Below, one piece after another: positions 1 to 10,366 of a DNA stretch of 64,000 nucleotides. Below the pieces are notes generated by a model, which worked only from the letters and a program-made list of their open reading frames with translations, was not told the DNA's origin and searched no databases. Made by a program: the position numbers and the translations under genes. This stretch comes from Carya illinoinensis (lineage: Eukaryota; Streptophyta; Magnoliopsida; Fagales; Juglandaceae). The number at the start of each line of letters is the position of its first letter. The first letter of the stretch is position 1. The stretch lies in NCBI RefSeq assembly GCF_018687715.1, contig NC_056765.1, positions 16,894,501 to 16,958,500 of the forward strand, read 5' to 3'.

Positions 1-1256
1 CTTCAAAACTCTAGTGGTGTGGAAAGTAGTGTTCAGCTAGAGCAAGAAAAGTGAGAGAGGCGTGTAAAGTGAAAATGTGAGTGCCATAAGAGAACGTATA
101 GGGATGGTGGGGGGGGGGGGGTGTGAGTGTTTATCAAAACTCTACACGACTTAAGTCACTAAGTGACTTCCCATGCCATGCACGAGCCTATGGCTTAGAG
201 TCCTCGAGTCCTCCTGGGACTTAAACATTGAGTTCAAACACATTTCTATTGAAACCAAAACACACCTCCCAGACTTGTGCAACAGAATGCAAAATAACAA
301 AAAACAAATATACCAAACAACCCAACAAAACAAAGAATATAAAACTAAAAGATTACAACTGATTGACCCAAACAAATATTTTTAAAAATTCATTTTCCTC
401 TTTTTTTTTTTTAAAAAAGACATTGAGTTAATGTACATGCCTAAGTGCATCACAAGTCCAAGCATCGTGTCACTTGCACAGCCAAACTAAAATGCACTCT
501 CTTATTTGCTACAATCACAATGGTTGCTCACACCTCATAAGTCCTTCAATAACAAAGTTCATTTGAGTGTGTGAATGAGAATACTTACTACAAGGAATCA
601 TCTATATATATATTTTCCATTCCCATTTATTTATTTCTTTCTTTCTTTCCTCCCATAGATACTCCCAAGAGAGTGTCTCTCACTTTAAAAGTCAAATTTT
701 ATACTAGGGTCTAGATATTTAAAAGAGTATCTCCTCTAAATACAAGATTGCACAACCCTTGATATGTCCATTTTTATTGCTCATCGTTTTCTGCAATGAT
801 TAGAGCAACAGTTTTTTTCTATAAGGACTTAAGGGACAGATCTTTGTAGGGTGTTTGTCTTTTTCTACAATGAATAAACATTGAATTTTGCTATATGGAT
901 CAAACATTTATGTTCAGCAAGGGGAGATCTCTAGCTTTTAGAACTAGGTTCAACTAGTATTAGTCAATTTAAGGCATGGACTCCCCTTTGGTGAGCACCT
1001 CTAAACAATTATGGAACATAATAATAAAGAATGTGAAAGTAAGTTCCTCACAGTGCATTATAATTTGAAATTTTCAGGATGAACCATAAGGTTAACATAT
1101 ACAAAGTTGATTGCACAAAATAGAGAGATGCTTTAGCTTAAGGAATGGACAGTGAGGATTCGAGTACTCAAGACTTGGCACACCAAGAATGAATTTTGCT
1201 CAACTGAATAAAAATAAAACTGGGAAACAAACTAGAAATATAGAAAACAACTCAAC
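1..1256. other. Non-coding AT-rich flank
   Basis: No credible gene is visible. There is a 13-base G run at 109-121 and a pyrimidine-rich stretch near 632-652. The last 200 bases up to the solo LTR resemble retroelement or intergenic debris but match nothing I can name. Confidence 0.5.
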
Positions 1257-1261
1257 CAAAC

Positions 1262-3287
1262 TGTGACGCCCCCAAATCCCCACGCACGGACACGGGAAAA
1301 TCGAGACGTCAGGATGGCGACAACCCGGGTCACCATCCTATCGACGAGTGCCAAGTGTGTGCAAAAGCAACATATGTGCACGAAGAAACACGCAGCGGAT
1401 AACGAAAGTCATATAACTAGGTACCAGAATTTTCTTAATATAATACAAGCTGTTGAAAAACATACATAATTAAATATTACAAAAAACACAAATATAGTTT
1501 TAAACCAAACTATAAAGCATAACTTCGACTCAAAACTCCGGCGGAGCCGCATCCTCGGGCTCAGCCTCCTCCTCCTCCTCGAATCTTGCACCAAAATCTA
1601 TGAAACCAAAAAAATGGTACCGCAGGTAAGTAAAATCCAAACACCACTAGATAAAAGCATATAGAACTCAAACAATATGCATGAAGTGATGCCAATGCGC
1701 AAACCCATAAAAACATATTTTTTTCCACGCACGCCAAAAGTCACATTTGGCCCATATCCATCTCAAACCATTATCCAGTTTATCCGTATGCACCATGACC
1801 TCCCCTAGGGGTCATCCGCACACCCTGGCTCCAGTGCCGCACCGCAAAGTACCACCACGCATGTGACACCTAACGAGCGATGCCCAGTTCCGCACCCCGC
1901 GCGTTCATAGCCAAGCATCCTCTAGCCCTCGCCAGTGAAGGGCCATGGAGTCGGTGCGTAGAGCGATGCCCGGTTCCGCGCCCGGCGCGTTTGTAGCCAA
2001 GCATCCCCTAGCCCCTGCTCCCGTCGTTGCCCAGCGACAACCCAGGGGACATCACTCAGTTTATTCCGCTCCCGAGTGACCAGAGGAGCTCCACCGAGAT
2101 AATACCCCATCCCGGCTTGGGGTCGTGATACACACGCACCCGTAAGTCCACTTACGGCAATAAAACAGGCTTTTCTCAATTAAATAAAAACGTACGTGCA
2201 TGCACCATGTAAATGCCATATCAATGCACAAAAAAATAACCAACCAACATAAATCAATAAAACAAGCAACTCCGTCCTCCATCCATCCGACCCCCGAACT
2301 TCTCGGACTCAGTCCGGAATCAACCAACCAGCAGATAAATTATTGAAAGAGCAATATATATTTAAATCTGAAAATAGGGTTTGGAAAAATACTTACAACG
2401 CTATATGGTATTTTTAGAAAGCTTGCGGCGTTGCAAACGGCAGAGAAAAAACAACGTAACAGTGAAAATTCACTGTGGCCGTGGGTTGTAAAATACCCAC
2501 TTTTGAACGGGGACAAACCAAGGCTTGGGATTTATAGAGAATGGTCTAGGGATGATTATGAAGCTATTGGAAGTGGTGGTTGGCCGTGGGTGGCGGCGGA
2601 AATGGTGGTTGATGACCGGATTTTCCAAAATGGAAAGCTAGCTCGTGGGAGCTATTCTGGTGGCTATTAGGGGCCGAAAATGGGTGGGTTAGGACGGTAA
2701 GGGACCGGTGATGAAGTGGTGAAGAGGTGGTGGCCGGAGGTGGAGTGACGGCGACGGATCGGGGCAAAATCCGTGGGGCTTCAAGGGCATTTTCCGGCCA
2801 AACGGCTGGCCGGATGGGGCTGAGATTCGGTGGGGTGGTGCACCGGAGGGAGAGGCTTCGACCGGTGGGGGTGGTGTGCCGGACGGTGGTGGGTCGAGGG
2901 GCTGAGCTGGGTTACGGCGTGGGAGAGGAGAGAGAGAGACGGACGGAACGCGGGAAGAAGAAAAAAGAAAAGGAAGAAGAAAAGAAAAAGAAAAAGAAAG
3001 AAAAAAGAAAAAGAAAGAAGAAAAAGAAAAGAGAAAAAGGAAAAAAGGAAAAAGGGAAAAAGAGATGTAGGAAAGAAATGAGGTCCAATCCTCACTCCGG
3101 GAAAACAAAACAAAACCGCCGAGAAAGAGATTAAAAACCGTAAAACAAATAAATAAAAAAACACAACATCCATCAAATAAAAAAAAAACTAAATTTAAAA
3201 CGCAATAATTTAAAATAAATAAACTAATATATTAATTAAAATAAAAACAACCTTCAGTGAAAATACACGCAAAAGCGGGTCATCACA
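1262..3287 (-). mobile_element. Solo LTR, copy A (Gypsy-type family)
   Basis: A 2,026 bp unit starts TGTGACGCCCCC and ends GGGTCATCACA, with short TGTGA/TCACA inverted ends. It is flanked by a perfect 5 bp target-site duplication CAAAC (1257-1261 and 3288-3292). Three relatives lie at 32979-35089, 37470-39532 and 46520-48586, each with its own 5 bp duplication. No gag, pol, primer site or polypurine tract adjoins it, so it is best read as a solo LTR left by LTR-LTR recombination. Minus orientation is inferred from the form TGTGATGACCCG...GGCGTCACA, which resembles plant Gypsy LTRs. It contains a purine-rich tract at about 2921-3070, whose lysine-rich reading frames are not genes. Confidence 0.85.
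1875..2046. repeat. Two-unit tandem repeat inside solo LTR A
   Basis: Two imperfect units with a period of about 86 bp begin GAGCGATGCCC (1875 and 1961). Each continues through GTTCCGC and GTAGCCAAGCATCC-like text. The same GC-rich pair occurs in copies B and C but not in divergent copy D, so it is a family character. Confidence 0.7.
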
Positions 3288-4150
3288 CAAACCAAACAAA
3301 AAGAGATGCAAAAAAATAAAAGAATGTAAAATGTATGTCCTAAACTAATGATATGCAAGGAATGCAAGAACTTGCAAGTTTTCCTATTAATTAATGTGAC
3401 ACGGTATTTTCTTTGACCACTCACTGAACTTTAAATTTTGAGGTCATCTTTACATTATAACAACCTTTTGTGGTCTTATCCTTGTTGCCAAGACAAAATT
3501 CAAACAACTCACATACCTTGGCGCTTATGGTGTTTATTTGTTGGCTTAACTCTTGAGCTTGGTTTCCAAGTGTTTTTACCATTTTCTTTGATTTTCTTTC
3601 ACCTTTATTTTTCTACACTTCACTCAAGTTAAAGCAATATGGCCTTATATAACTAGAAATACCAAAATAATGACAAATAGACATAAACTTACCTCCAACC
3701 TTACCCTGGTTCAACTTCTTTGAGGTTGATGTTTCACGTGGCTTTTCAAAATGATTTGACTTTGAAGCGACTTCTTTTGGAGCATCCACAATTTGAATTC
3801 CTTTGACAAAGATGACACCCTTAGAGGTAGTGGCAGCTGATGATGATACTTGAGGATCTTTTGCCTTGGGAAGTTGTGCACCTCAATCCAATACGATCAT
3901 AGCTGGACTTTTAAATACTTAATATCTCATCCAATTTCTAAGTTGCTAATTTTTGTTGGCACTCTTGAAAATTCTTCAATTCTTTGTCTAGTGCATTCTT
4001 TTAAACATTCAATCTCGATGTCTTACCTTCAAAAATTCTCAATACTTTCGAGAGGTTGTTCTTTTCATTCTCCACTGCTGCATGTTTATTGTACAGCTTC
4101 TTGTTAAGGTTTTTCAGTTTGACCACTTATTCACATAAATCATTATATGC
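3288..4150 (-). pseudogene. Degraded copia gag/protease-side sequence
   Basis: No intact frame is present. Read on the minus strand, 3700-3890 gives low-complexity Ser/Lys-rich coding-like sequence continuing from the gag remnant at higher coordinates. It is probably the gag-protease linker of the same copia copy. The rest is AT-rich with no visible feature. Confidence 0.35.
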
Positions 4151-4153
4151 CTC

Positions 4154-4430
4154 TTATATGCTTAGCTCTTGTTCATAGTTAGCATCAACAAGAGTTATAT
4201 CTGAGTTACTATCATTAAATTCACTTTCAGATTTTTTTAACACAATTTCAGAAAAATCATCAACAATAGTAGCAAAAGTCATAAAGGAATTTTCATCATT
4301 AGAAGATGAACTAGAAGTTTCATATTTTGAACTATCACTAAGTGTGACATTAAGTGCTTTTCTTTTGTTTTTCTTAAAGCTTGGGCACTCCACTCTAATA
4401 TGACAATAGCCGTAGCACTCATGACACTTT
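4154..4430 (-). pseudogene. Copia gag zinc knuckle and acidic tail
   Basis: The minus strand encodes an intact CX2CX4HX4C zinc knuckle, CHECYGYCHIRVEC, at 4385-4426. A Ser/Asp/Glu-rich tail follows down to 4154. In Ty1/copia elements this nucleocapsid motif binds RNA during particle assembly. It lies downstream of the gag core at 4667-5176 but in a frame separated from it by stops, so the gag is broken. Confidence 0.6.
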
Positions 4431-4666
4431 ACTTTGTCATCTTTCTTAGATTTTTCTTTATCATTTTTCTTTGCACAAAATTCCTTACCTCGTTTTTATT
4501 TTTCATTAGCTTTTTTGTTAAGCAATAATTTTCAGAATTTCCTATCAATGAAATCTATATCCTCATTGTTTAGATTTTCTTCATCAGAAAAATCATCTTG
4601 ATCTCTTTTCATAATATTTAGAGAAATGGACTTATCTTTTCTTGTTTGAAAAATGAGGACACATGT

Positions 4667-5176
4667 TTACAAGGAGCAGACCAGTTCTTCAAACTTAATA
4701 GCATCCAAATCCTTACTTTTCTCAATGATGGTAACTTTTGGGCGAAATCTTTCAGGCAAAGACCTTAAGATCTTTCTCACGACCCTTGAATCTTCTACCT
4801 TCTTGCCAAGATTAAACCTGGAATTCACAATAGCATTAAACTTAGCATAAAAATCATTAAAGCTCTCATCTTCCAGCTTCTTAATCTCTTTAAATTTTGA
4901 GCTTAGCAACTGTAGTTTTGAATTTTTTACAATTCTTGTCCCCTCATGTGTAACCTCCAAAATATCCCAAGCTTTTTTGGCAATCTCACACATGGAGATT
5001 CTTTTAAACTTTTCAGGAGATACATTCATGAAAATAGCGTTAACTCCTTTGCTATTCCAGTTGCAGTTGTTGATCTTATCTCTAGTCCAAACATCAAGAG
5101 TTGTCTCAAACTTAGTAAATCCTCGTTCAAATGCATACCACCTACGTTCATCCAAAGACTTGAGGAAAACCCTCAT
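4667..5176 (-). pseudogene. Copia gag core (UBN2 type)
   Basis: A 169-residue frame on the minus strand matches the plant Ty1/copia gag core. It has an alpha-helical region with KAWDILEVTHEGT, then KLQLLSSKFKEIKKLEDESF and the typical KILRSLPERFRPKVTIIE. Gag forms the cytoplasmic virus-like particle of the retrotransposon. The frame is open but lacks its N-terminal part, and the continuation toward the zinc knuckle near 4.4 kb is interrupted. A primer site lies 0.1 kb upstream (5284-5296), so the order PBS, gag, zinc knuckle is normal. No protease, integrase or RT is left downstream, because the sequence runs into solo LTR A at 3.3 kb. Confidence 0.75.
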
Positions 5177-5283
5177 ACGAACTTTCTAATAAGTATAGTT
5201 TTGCCCATCAAAGTGTGGCAGGACACATATCGACAATGACATGATCCATAGGGACATAGATCGCACTTGAATGAGTGAACTAC

Positions 5284-5296
5284 GCTCTGATGCCAA
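5284..5296 (-). promoter_or_regulatory. Primer binding site of copia remnant
   Basis: The plus text GCTCTGATGCCAA is, on the minus strand, TTGGCATCAGAGC. This is one base away from the plant initiator tRNA-Met complement TGGTATCAGAGC. It sits just upstream of gag, as expected for minus-strand DNA priming. Confidence 0.65.
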
Positions 5297-6260
5297 TTGA
5301 AATTACTCAAGTACCCTTGTATATAAACGGAAATATCTATTCATTCACTCAATAAATTGGTTAGTCTTCAATCATGCAATTATTTAATAATTAAGCAATA
5401 ACATAAAGTAAATAAATTGCATAACACCAAAATCGGTAACGAAGGCAAACCCTTTAAAGAACTCTTTAAAGGTAAAAGCCTACGAGGTAGCCAAACCCAA
5501 AAAAGTCAATTTTATTATTTGAAAATAAATTACAAGTAAGTTTTCAACTACAAAAATTTTGTCAATAGACTCTCTTACTTGGCACGACAAACGACTCATT
5601 TGTCTCTATAGTAATATCAGTTAGAACCTCTGACGATCTTCAAACATTAACTTCTCTACTGGAACTCCATTGGCTAAATCAAGATCACTTTATTCCAGTC
5701 TTGGATCAATGATCAAACTTTTTGAGAGAAATAATATGAAAATTCTTCGAGGAATTTTCTCACCAAAATATGCACTAGAAGTGCTCTTAAAAAAATCTAA
5801 AACTAAATCTCTACAGATCCTAATAAGTATAATCCCTTAAATAAACAATCTGAAAGTTGTTTCAATTGTAGTAGGATTCTGTTGACGGAGCAACTCTATC
5901 ATGAGGGAGACTTTTGACTGGATACTGACACCTAGCACGAAATCTTCTCAACAGTAGCAATTTCCCATTCAAACTCATCTTTGGATAATTATAGAATCCT
6001 TAGAACCCGATTTTCACACTCTTGACTTATCTAAATTACTTCCTAATAACTTCTAGGTAAACTGAAAATAGTTATAGATAAAGTCAAAGTATTTTATATT
6101 CATCCAAATTATAGAACCAAATATAAGATAAACTCTATCATCTTAGTCACCTAGTCCTAGTCAAACTCTTGCATCTACAAAAAGAATCAAAAAGGGTACC
6201 GTTATTTAGTGTAATCTATCCAACCACCAAGGACTAGGGAATATTTAGCCTCAAACATAA
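5297..6260 (-). mobile_element. Probable 5' LTR of the copia remnant; outer edge not found
   Basis: The sequence next to the primer site should be the 5' LTR of the minus-strand copia element. It is non-coding and AT-rich with short imperfect repeats. I could not fix its outer TG end or find a matching 3' LTR below 4.1 kb, so the extent is a guess. Confidence 0.3.
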
Positions 6261-6449
6261 GCTCGAATCCTAACAAGTCAACAAATGAAGCAATAGAAAC
6301 ACAGATCTAGCCAAAATAAAGAAACCCAAAATGGTTGGCCATGGATGATAATCAATAAACTTAGATCTAACCAAAATAAAGAAACTCACATCCTCAGATT
6401 TAGCCAAAGGGCATCTAGTTTTAAACATAAACACAAGAATCTCTATGCA

Positions 6450-6450
<1 letters not shown>

Positions 6451-6536
<86 letters not shown>
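6451..6536. repeat. (GA)n microsatellite
   Basis: About 86 bp of uninterrupted GA dinucleotide repeat, followed by shorter GAGA runs at 6605-6650. The Arg-Glu and Leu-Ser reading frames across it are repeat artefacts. Confidence 0.95.
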
Positions 6537-6539
<3 letters not shown>

Positions 6540-7156
6540 GGCAAACAACGACAATGGAACGAAGGGATGGCATGCAGCATCGTAGTCTAGGGTCTTGGAC
6601 TTGAGAGATAGAGAGATGGGGCTGTTGAGTGTAGAGAGAGAGAGAGACCGAAATGAAATCATAGATTCAAAATGAAAGTCCCCACCCCCATCACCTTTCT
6701 TAGTATATGAAAAATCATATCCATAAACTCTATTTTTGAAGCTAAAACTCTCCAATATCCCTAGCAACGATGCTAAGCTTCTTAGACATGACAATATCCT
6801 CTTCGAAACTCCTTCTACAAGAATCCTTAGAGCTGCTATTAATTATTATCCAAGTCATCTTGCTTGTCAAAAGCTTAGAGGAGTAGCCAATTGATATGGT
6901 AGTTTTTGGCACCCTTTGTTGCAGATTATCTACAAGAGGCACCTAGTATGCAAAGACTGTCCCTCGTTCTCTTTATCTCCTCTGCTATAATCCCACAAGC
7001 AACCACTATGTAGTAAAATATCACAAAGAACATCAACCTAAGAGTGGAAATAAAAACACCTTTAACACCCATTGTTTCCAAGACTTTTTCTGCAGAATTT
7101 AAATACCCCGTAGAAGCAAGAGCAACCAAAAGAGAATTACATACTTTAGGACCAAC
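6540..7156 (-). pseudogene. PPR-like gene fragment and unassigned flank
   Basis: On the minus strand 7040-7156 reads CNSLLVALASTGYLNSAEK followed by VLETMGVKGV, which looks like one pentatricopeptide-type helix-turn-helix repeat. PPR proteins bind organellar RNA. The reading continues with stops, and an Arg/Ser-rich stretch around 6740-6940 is coding-like but unrecognised. It lies on the same strand as the kinase, PHD and HSP70 pieces just upstream. The PPR assignment rests on one repeat and is tentative. Confidence 0.35.
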
Positions 7157-7692
7157 TGGATCACTGAGCTTGCTACGTTAAATACTAAAAAGGCATTGTG
7201 GGTCTTCTTTCCATGCTACTGAAGTCTTTCAACTAGAACTCATCCAATGCAGCAGAGTATGAGCCCCTAGTTTCTTGACACATATGTTTGCGTGTAAAGG
7301 GTTCTGTAGAGAGACTAATAACTAAACAACTAATTTTTAACTTCTTAAACTTTTGAACAGTCTCTCCCTTATATCACTCGAATCATAGGTATTGACAAAA
7401 GAGTATAAGATGAGAACTTCTTGATCATATGAAGGAATTCATTTTAGATAGCCAAGAACAAGGTCTAGGGAATTTTGAAGGGAGTACTTGCCAGAGCACT
7501 CCAATTTACCCATCAAAGCTTTCACATGGGTTTCGAGTCTACCACCAAGCTCTCTTAAGCATTGATCAACCCATCTTTTACACTCACTAGATCAAGCTGC
7601 CTAAGTGGGTTCTGGTTAAAAAACTATCTGATAAAAGTTTGAACAAGTTTGGAAACTATAACCATTTGGCCTAAGAGAAAATCTGTGTCTGC
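7157..7692 (-). other. Unassigned stretch within the gene-fragment mosaic
   Basis: No frame of convincing length is present. The minus strand gives several short coding-like runs broken by stops, between the PPR-like and kinase pieces. They could belong to the same captured PPR gene. Nothing more specific can be said. Confidence 0.3.
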
Positions 7693-7773
7693 AGCTTGAC
7701 CCTTGTTATTCAGGAGGCTTTTTACAGCGACTTTGGTGCCATCAAGCAAAACCCCATGGTAGACAATTCCATA
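7693..7773 (-). pseudogene. Receptor-like kinase fragment (glycine loop to VAVK)
   Basis: 27 codons on the minus strand read YGIVYHGVLLDGTKVAVK then SLLNNKGQA. This is the P-loop end and the ATP-binding lysine strand (VAVK) of a plant receptor-like Ser/Thr kinase of the type with the NNKGQAEKEF continuation. Similarity stops at GQA, which is a usual exon end in these genes, so one exon edge may have been captured. It lies 18 bp downstream of the Alfin-like fragment's stop, on the same strand. It cannot encode a kinase by itself. Confidence 0.6.
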
Positions 7774-7788
7774 ACTAATTTAAATTTC

Positions 7789-8358
7789 CTACGCACTGTA
7801 ATCTCCACCACAACTTCCACTAAGAGTTTCGTTATGCTCATTATCTTCTTCCACATCAATCTCCTCAACATGCTTAGGGTTGTTCTTAACTTGTCCATCA
7901 ATTGATCTCTTTGTGAAACCCCGAGATTTGTTTCTACTGTCCACAATGGGCTTGACTTTCATAGGCTTCCTCCTTTTCATAACTTCAAAAATGGTGTGTA
8001 GATCATTGATCAAGCTAAATAGATGCTTCCTTTCATTGCGGTTTAGATGGACTCCAAGATAAAAAGCTAAAGAAAGCAACCAAAAATCGTTGTGCATGGC
8101 AACCAACGAAAGCCAATCTTTTCGATTTTCACTCACAACTACGACTCTAGCACTCATGACCTTCACGAAGGCAGCATTGATGTCTTTAGTCTTTAGGCAA
8201 AGCATGATTCCAGTCCCCCTTTGTCTTGGCCGAAGTAGTGGAGCCATCTGTCTTGGCCTAGTTGAGCTTCTGAAACCGAAGGGACTTTTGGGATTGAGAA
8301 ACTTGGATTTGGGACTTTGGGGATTGTTGGACCATGAGTGAGTGACTCCTCCTAACAA
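7789..8358 (-). pseudogene. Chimeric frame ending in an Alfin1-like fragment
   Basis: A 189-residue frame. Residues 1-77 (8128-8358) are low-complexity or unrecognised. Residues 78-189 match the middle of plant Alfin1-like (AL) PHD-finger proteins: [34 protein letters not shown], a [10 protein letters not shown] linker, an acidic stretch, and SCGGDYSA at the start of the PHD finger. AL proteins read H3K4me3 in the nucleus. A stop falls right after the first PHD cysteine pair region, so most of the zinc finger is missing, and the conserved N-terminal domain start is also absent. The open frame is intronless here, consistent with copying from spliced RNA or capture of one exon. I infer a fragment, not a working gene. 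HSP70-like sequence lies immediately upstream and kinase-like sequence downstream. Confidence 0.7.
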
Positions 8359-8370
8359 TGGAGGCTACCA

Positions 8371-8585
8371 TATGAGATGAACAAAAGCATGGACTTCTCG
8401 CCTATAAATGACCACAACCATAGGCTTGAATGGCAACAATGTAATGTCACTCTAAACAGAGGCATTATTGAACCTACGACCAATTAGCCTCCTAACATTG
8501 AAGACAATGTTGATGGCGTTCATGGTGACCTGGTTCTTGGCCCCATCACCGATCAAGAGCTCCACCTCGGTGAGGTCAACATCTG
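8371..8585 (-). pseudogene. HSP70 ATPase-domain fragment
   Basis: The minus strand reads [19 protein letters not shown], then [18 protein letters not shown], a stop, then SDITLLPFKPMVVVIYRRE. This follows the plant cytosolic HSP70 nucleotide-binding domain. A stop replaces Gln in the usual SVQSD, and a short deletion removes the residues between the PFK and the KPMVVV segments. A frame change then gives SSHMV, corresponding to ISSMV. About 70 residues of a roughly 650-residue chaperone remain. It is directly followed by the Alfin-like chimera on the same strand. Confidence 0.65.
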
Positions 8586-8689
8586 ATGACGTGTTGATGG
8601 AGGGAAGAAATCAAACAAGGAGAGCAAGATTTGAAAGTTGAGAAAATAAGATTGAATTTCTGAAGGGATTTTGAGAACAAAGGAAAGAG

Positions 8690-8880
8690 GAGTCTTGTTG
8701 GGATCACCCTCGACTGCTCGTTCTTCATCATGCATCACACAAATTTGCTACTCCAAATAGGATAGATTTTCATTGAAGCTATTTCTATGATCTTTTAATT
8801 TCTATTGGGTAACTTCAAGACTTTGTTGTATTTGTTCTACCATAACCTTGATTTTGAGTAATGCGATAAATTATTTCGTG
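8690..8880 (-). pseudogene. Gag-like coiled-coil start (uncertain)
   Basis: From an ATG near 8840 the minus strand reads MVEQIQQSLEVTQ, a stop, KLKDHRNSFNENLSYLE, a stop, then QICVMHDEERAVEGDPNKT. This heptad-rich sequence resembles the N-terminus of LTR-retrotransposon gag. It sits between a primer-site-like motif at 8900-8913 and the host-gene fragments. It could also be an unrelated coiled coil. Confidence 0.35.
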
Positions 8881-8899
8881 GATTAATAACATAGAGATC

Positions 8900-8913
8900 G
8901 ATATCTCTATGAT
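8900..8913 (-). promoter_or_regulatory. PBS-like motif upstream of the fragment mosaic
   Basis: On the minus strand the text reads AATTGGTATCATAG, similar to the initiator tRNA-Met primer site TTGGTATCAGAG with one change in the core. It points toward the gag-like and host-gene fragments at lower coordinates. Such a short motif could be chance. Confidence 0.3.
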
Positions 8914-8927
8914 ACCAATTTGTATTA

Positions 8928-9320
8928 CTATATTGGTAGTGGTAACTCCTAATGACCCATGTTGTGTCCACATAGGTGGAAAGTTATTAATTAACACTCC
9001 ACTGCTACATCAACTTAAGGGAAGTTAATTAACTATCCATATGAAAACTTTTTAAATAAGGGTTTTCGTACATTAAATTAAGTGTGTGGAAAAGTCTATG
9101 TAAAAAAGAGAAAAACTCTTCTCTCTCTCTGTCTACATTTTTCTAGAGAAACTATCTAGATCTCTTGATTTTGAAATGTGAAATTTTTTAGGAGACTCTA
9201 GTAGCTTCTTAAGTGACATTGAAGTACAAACAATAAAGTGACATGAGCTGTAAGATGAGCAAAGATCCAACCTTGTGGGAATTTTACTCCTTGAGGTAAT
9301 TTGAACTAACCTTATTTATC
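8928..9320 (+). mobile_element. Possible 5' LTR of the 11-15 kb copia element
   Basis: The text from 8931, TTGGTAGTGGTAACTC and then GACCCATGTT, reappears at 16144 after a G-rich tract, as expected for a 5'/3' LTR pair. Similarity is lost after about 40 bp in the downstream copy. A primer-site-like TTTGTATCAGATCC lies near 9327. The right edge is uncertain, and the sequence left of 8928 instead carries a minus-strand primer-like motif, so this call is weak. Confidence 0.35.
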
Positions 9321-9946
9321 ATTTGTATCAGATCCTATGCTGCTTGTTTCGAATCATATGAATATGATTACATGTTATTTGATGCTTTGAAATGAGTGTA
9401 AAAGCATGTAATTGATGATATGTCATGATTGTTTATGTTTCATATTTTTCATTAGAGGCTACAGTATAATATGTTTAAGGTTGAATTATTTACATGAAAA
9501 AAATTCCTTATAATGTCATAAACATGTCTAATAAATTTGGTGAAGTTTCATTGCATATAGAAGAAAAAATCCAAAACCCTAGTTTCAAAACTTCATGTTT
9601 GGACTGTGACTTTGAGCCAAGTTTTAACTAACCAAATATTATTTTATGGAAATACATTTCATATGGTTAGAAAGCTCGATTCTTAAGCTTTAACTTGACA
9701 TATCATATGCTTAATTCCAACTTAGTATCAGTAAGTTATGAAGGATTAAAAATAGGTGGTCGAAATCGAGAAGAATCAGAGATTTAGATTGAGGAAAAAG
9801 ACGATGAACAATGCTTTTTAAACCAGTACCACTCTAGGTCTTGGAGAGTGCAATTCACCCTTCCACTTAGGGTCTTGTTTTACTCACTTTATTGACACAT
9901 ATACGCATTAAGATGACTTAACTTTGTGTTTAGAAGTCTAGAAACA

Positions 9947-10351
9947 ATGCAGGCCACATAATTGCAACCATGAGAACTAGCAAAGAGATGTTTCCCAATC
10001 CTCTACTTGCAGAGGCCTATGGAGCACTACAAGCTGTCAAATTTGGACTTGATCTTTGCCTACACCAGATTATTATTAAAGGCGACTCTCAGCAGGTTAC
10101 AAAGGCACTTTCTAATGATCAAGAAGGAGGCACAAGTGCTAGCATGTTCGTCTGTGAAGCTAAGCAGTTAATTAATAGTTTTGCCAAGTGAGAGGTTTCT
10201 CATGTAAGGAGAAATGGTAACCTTATGGCTCACTTGTTAGCAAAAAATTCACTCTCCATTTCAGATGTAATTGTCACAATGGAGGACATTCCTCAATGTA
10301 TTTCCTTTCTTTCATAATGAAATGGCACAAGAGTTTTCCCCTAAAAAAAAA
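9947..10351 (+). mobile_element. 5'-truncated LINE tail with 15 bp TSD
   Basis: The insertion is bounded by AGAAGTCTAGAAACA (9932-9946) and AGAAGTCTGGAAACA (10352-10366), a 15 bp duplication with one mismatch. It ends in a run of about 10 A after a 3' UTR. Within it, 9970-10191 is an open RNase H segment (NPLLAEAYGALQAVKFGLDL, then IIKGDSQQV) from the C-terminus of a plant L1-type ORF2. A stop and the words HLLAKNS-like end the frame. It is a dead-on-arrival copy inside copia-derived sequence. Confidence 0.85.
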
Positions 10352-10366
10352 AGAAGTCTGGAAACA

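Noticed and set aside
2727..3134. Lysine/arginine-rich and Phe/Ser-rich frames in 2.7-3.2, 33.3-33.6, 38.8-39.3 and 46.6-47.1 kb
   Set aside because: They come from the purine/pyrimidine tracts of the four solo LTRs and change length between copies. No domain or codon signal supports them.
4653..5239. Plus-strand frames over the copia gag
   Set aside because: Shadows of the minus-strand gag, which has the recognisable family motifs.
6345..6794. Frames of Arg-Glu or Leu-Ser repeats
   Set aside because: Direct translations of the (GA)n microsatellite.
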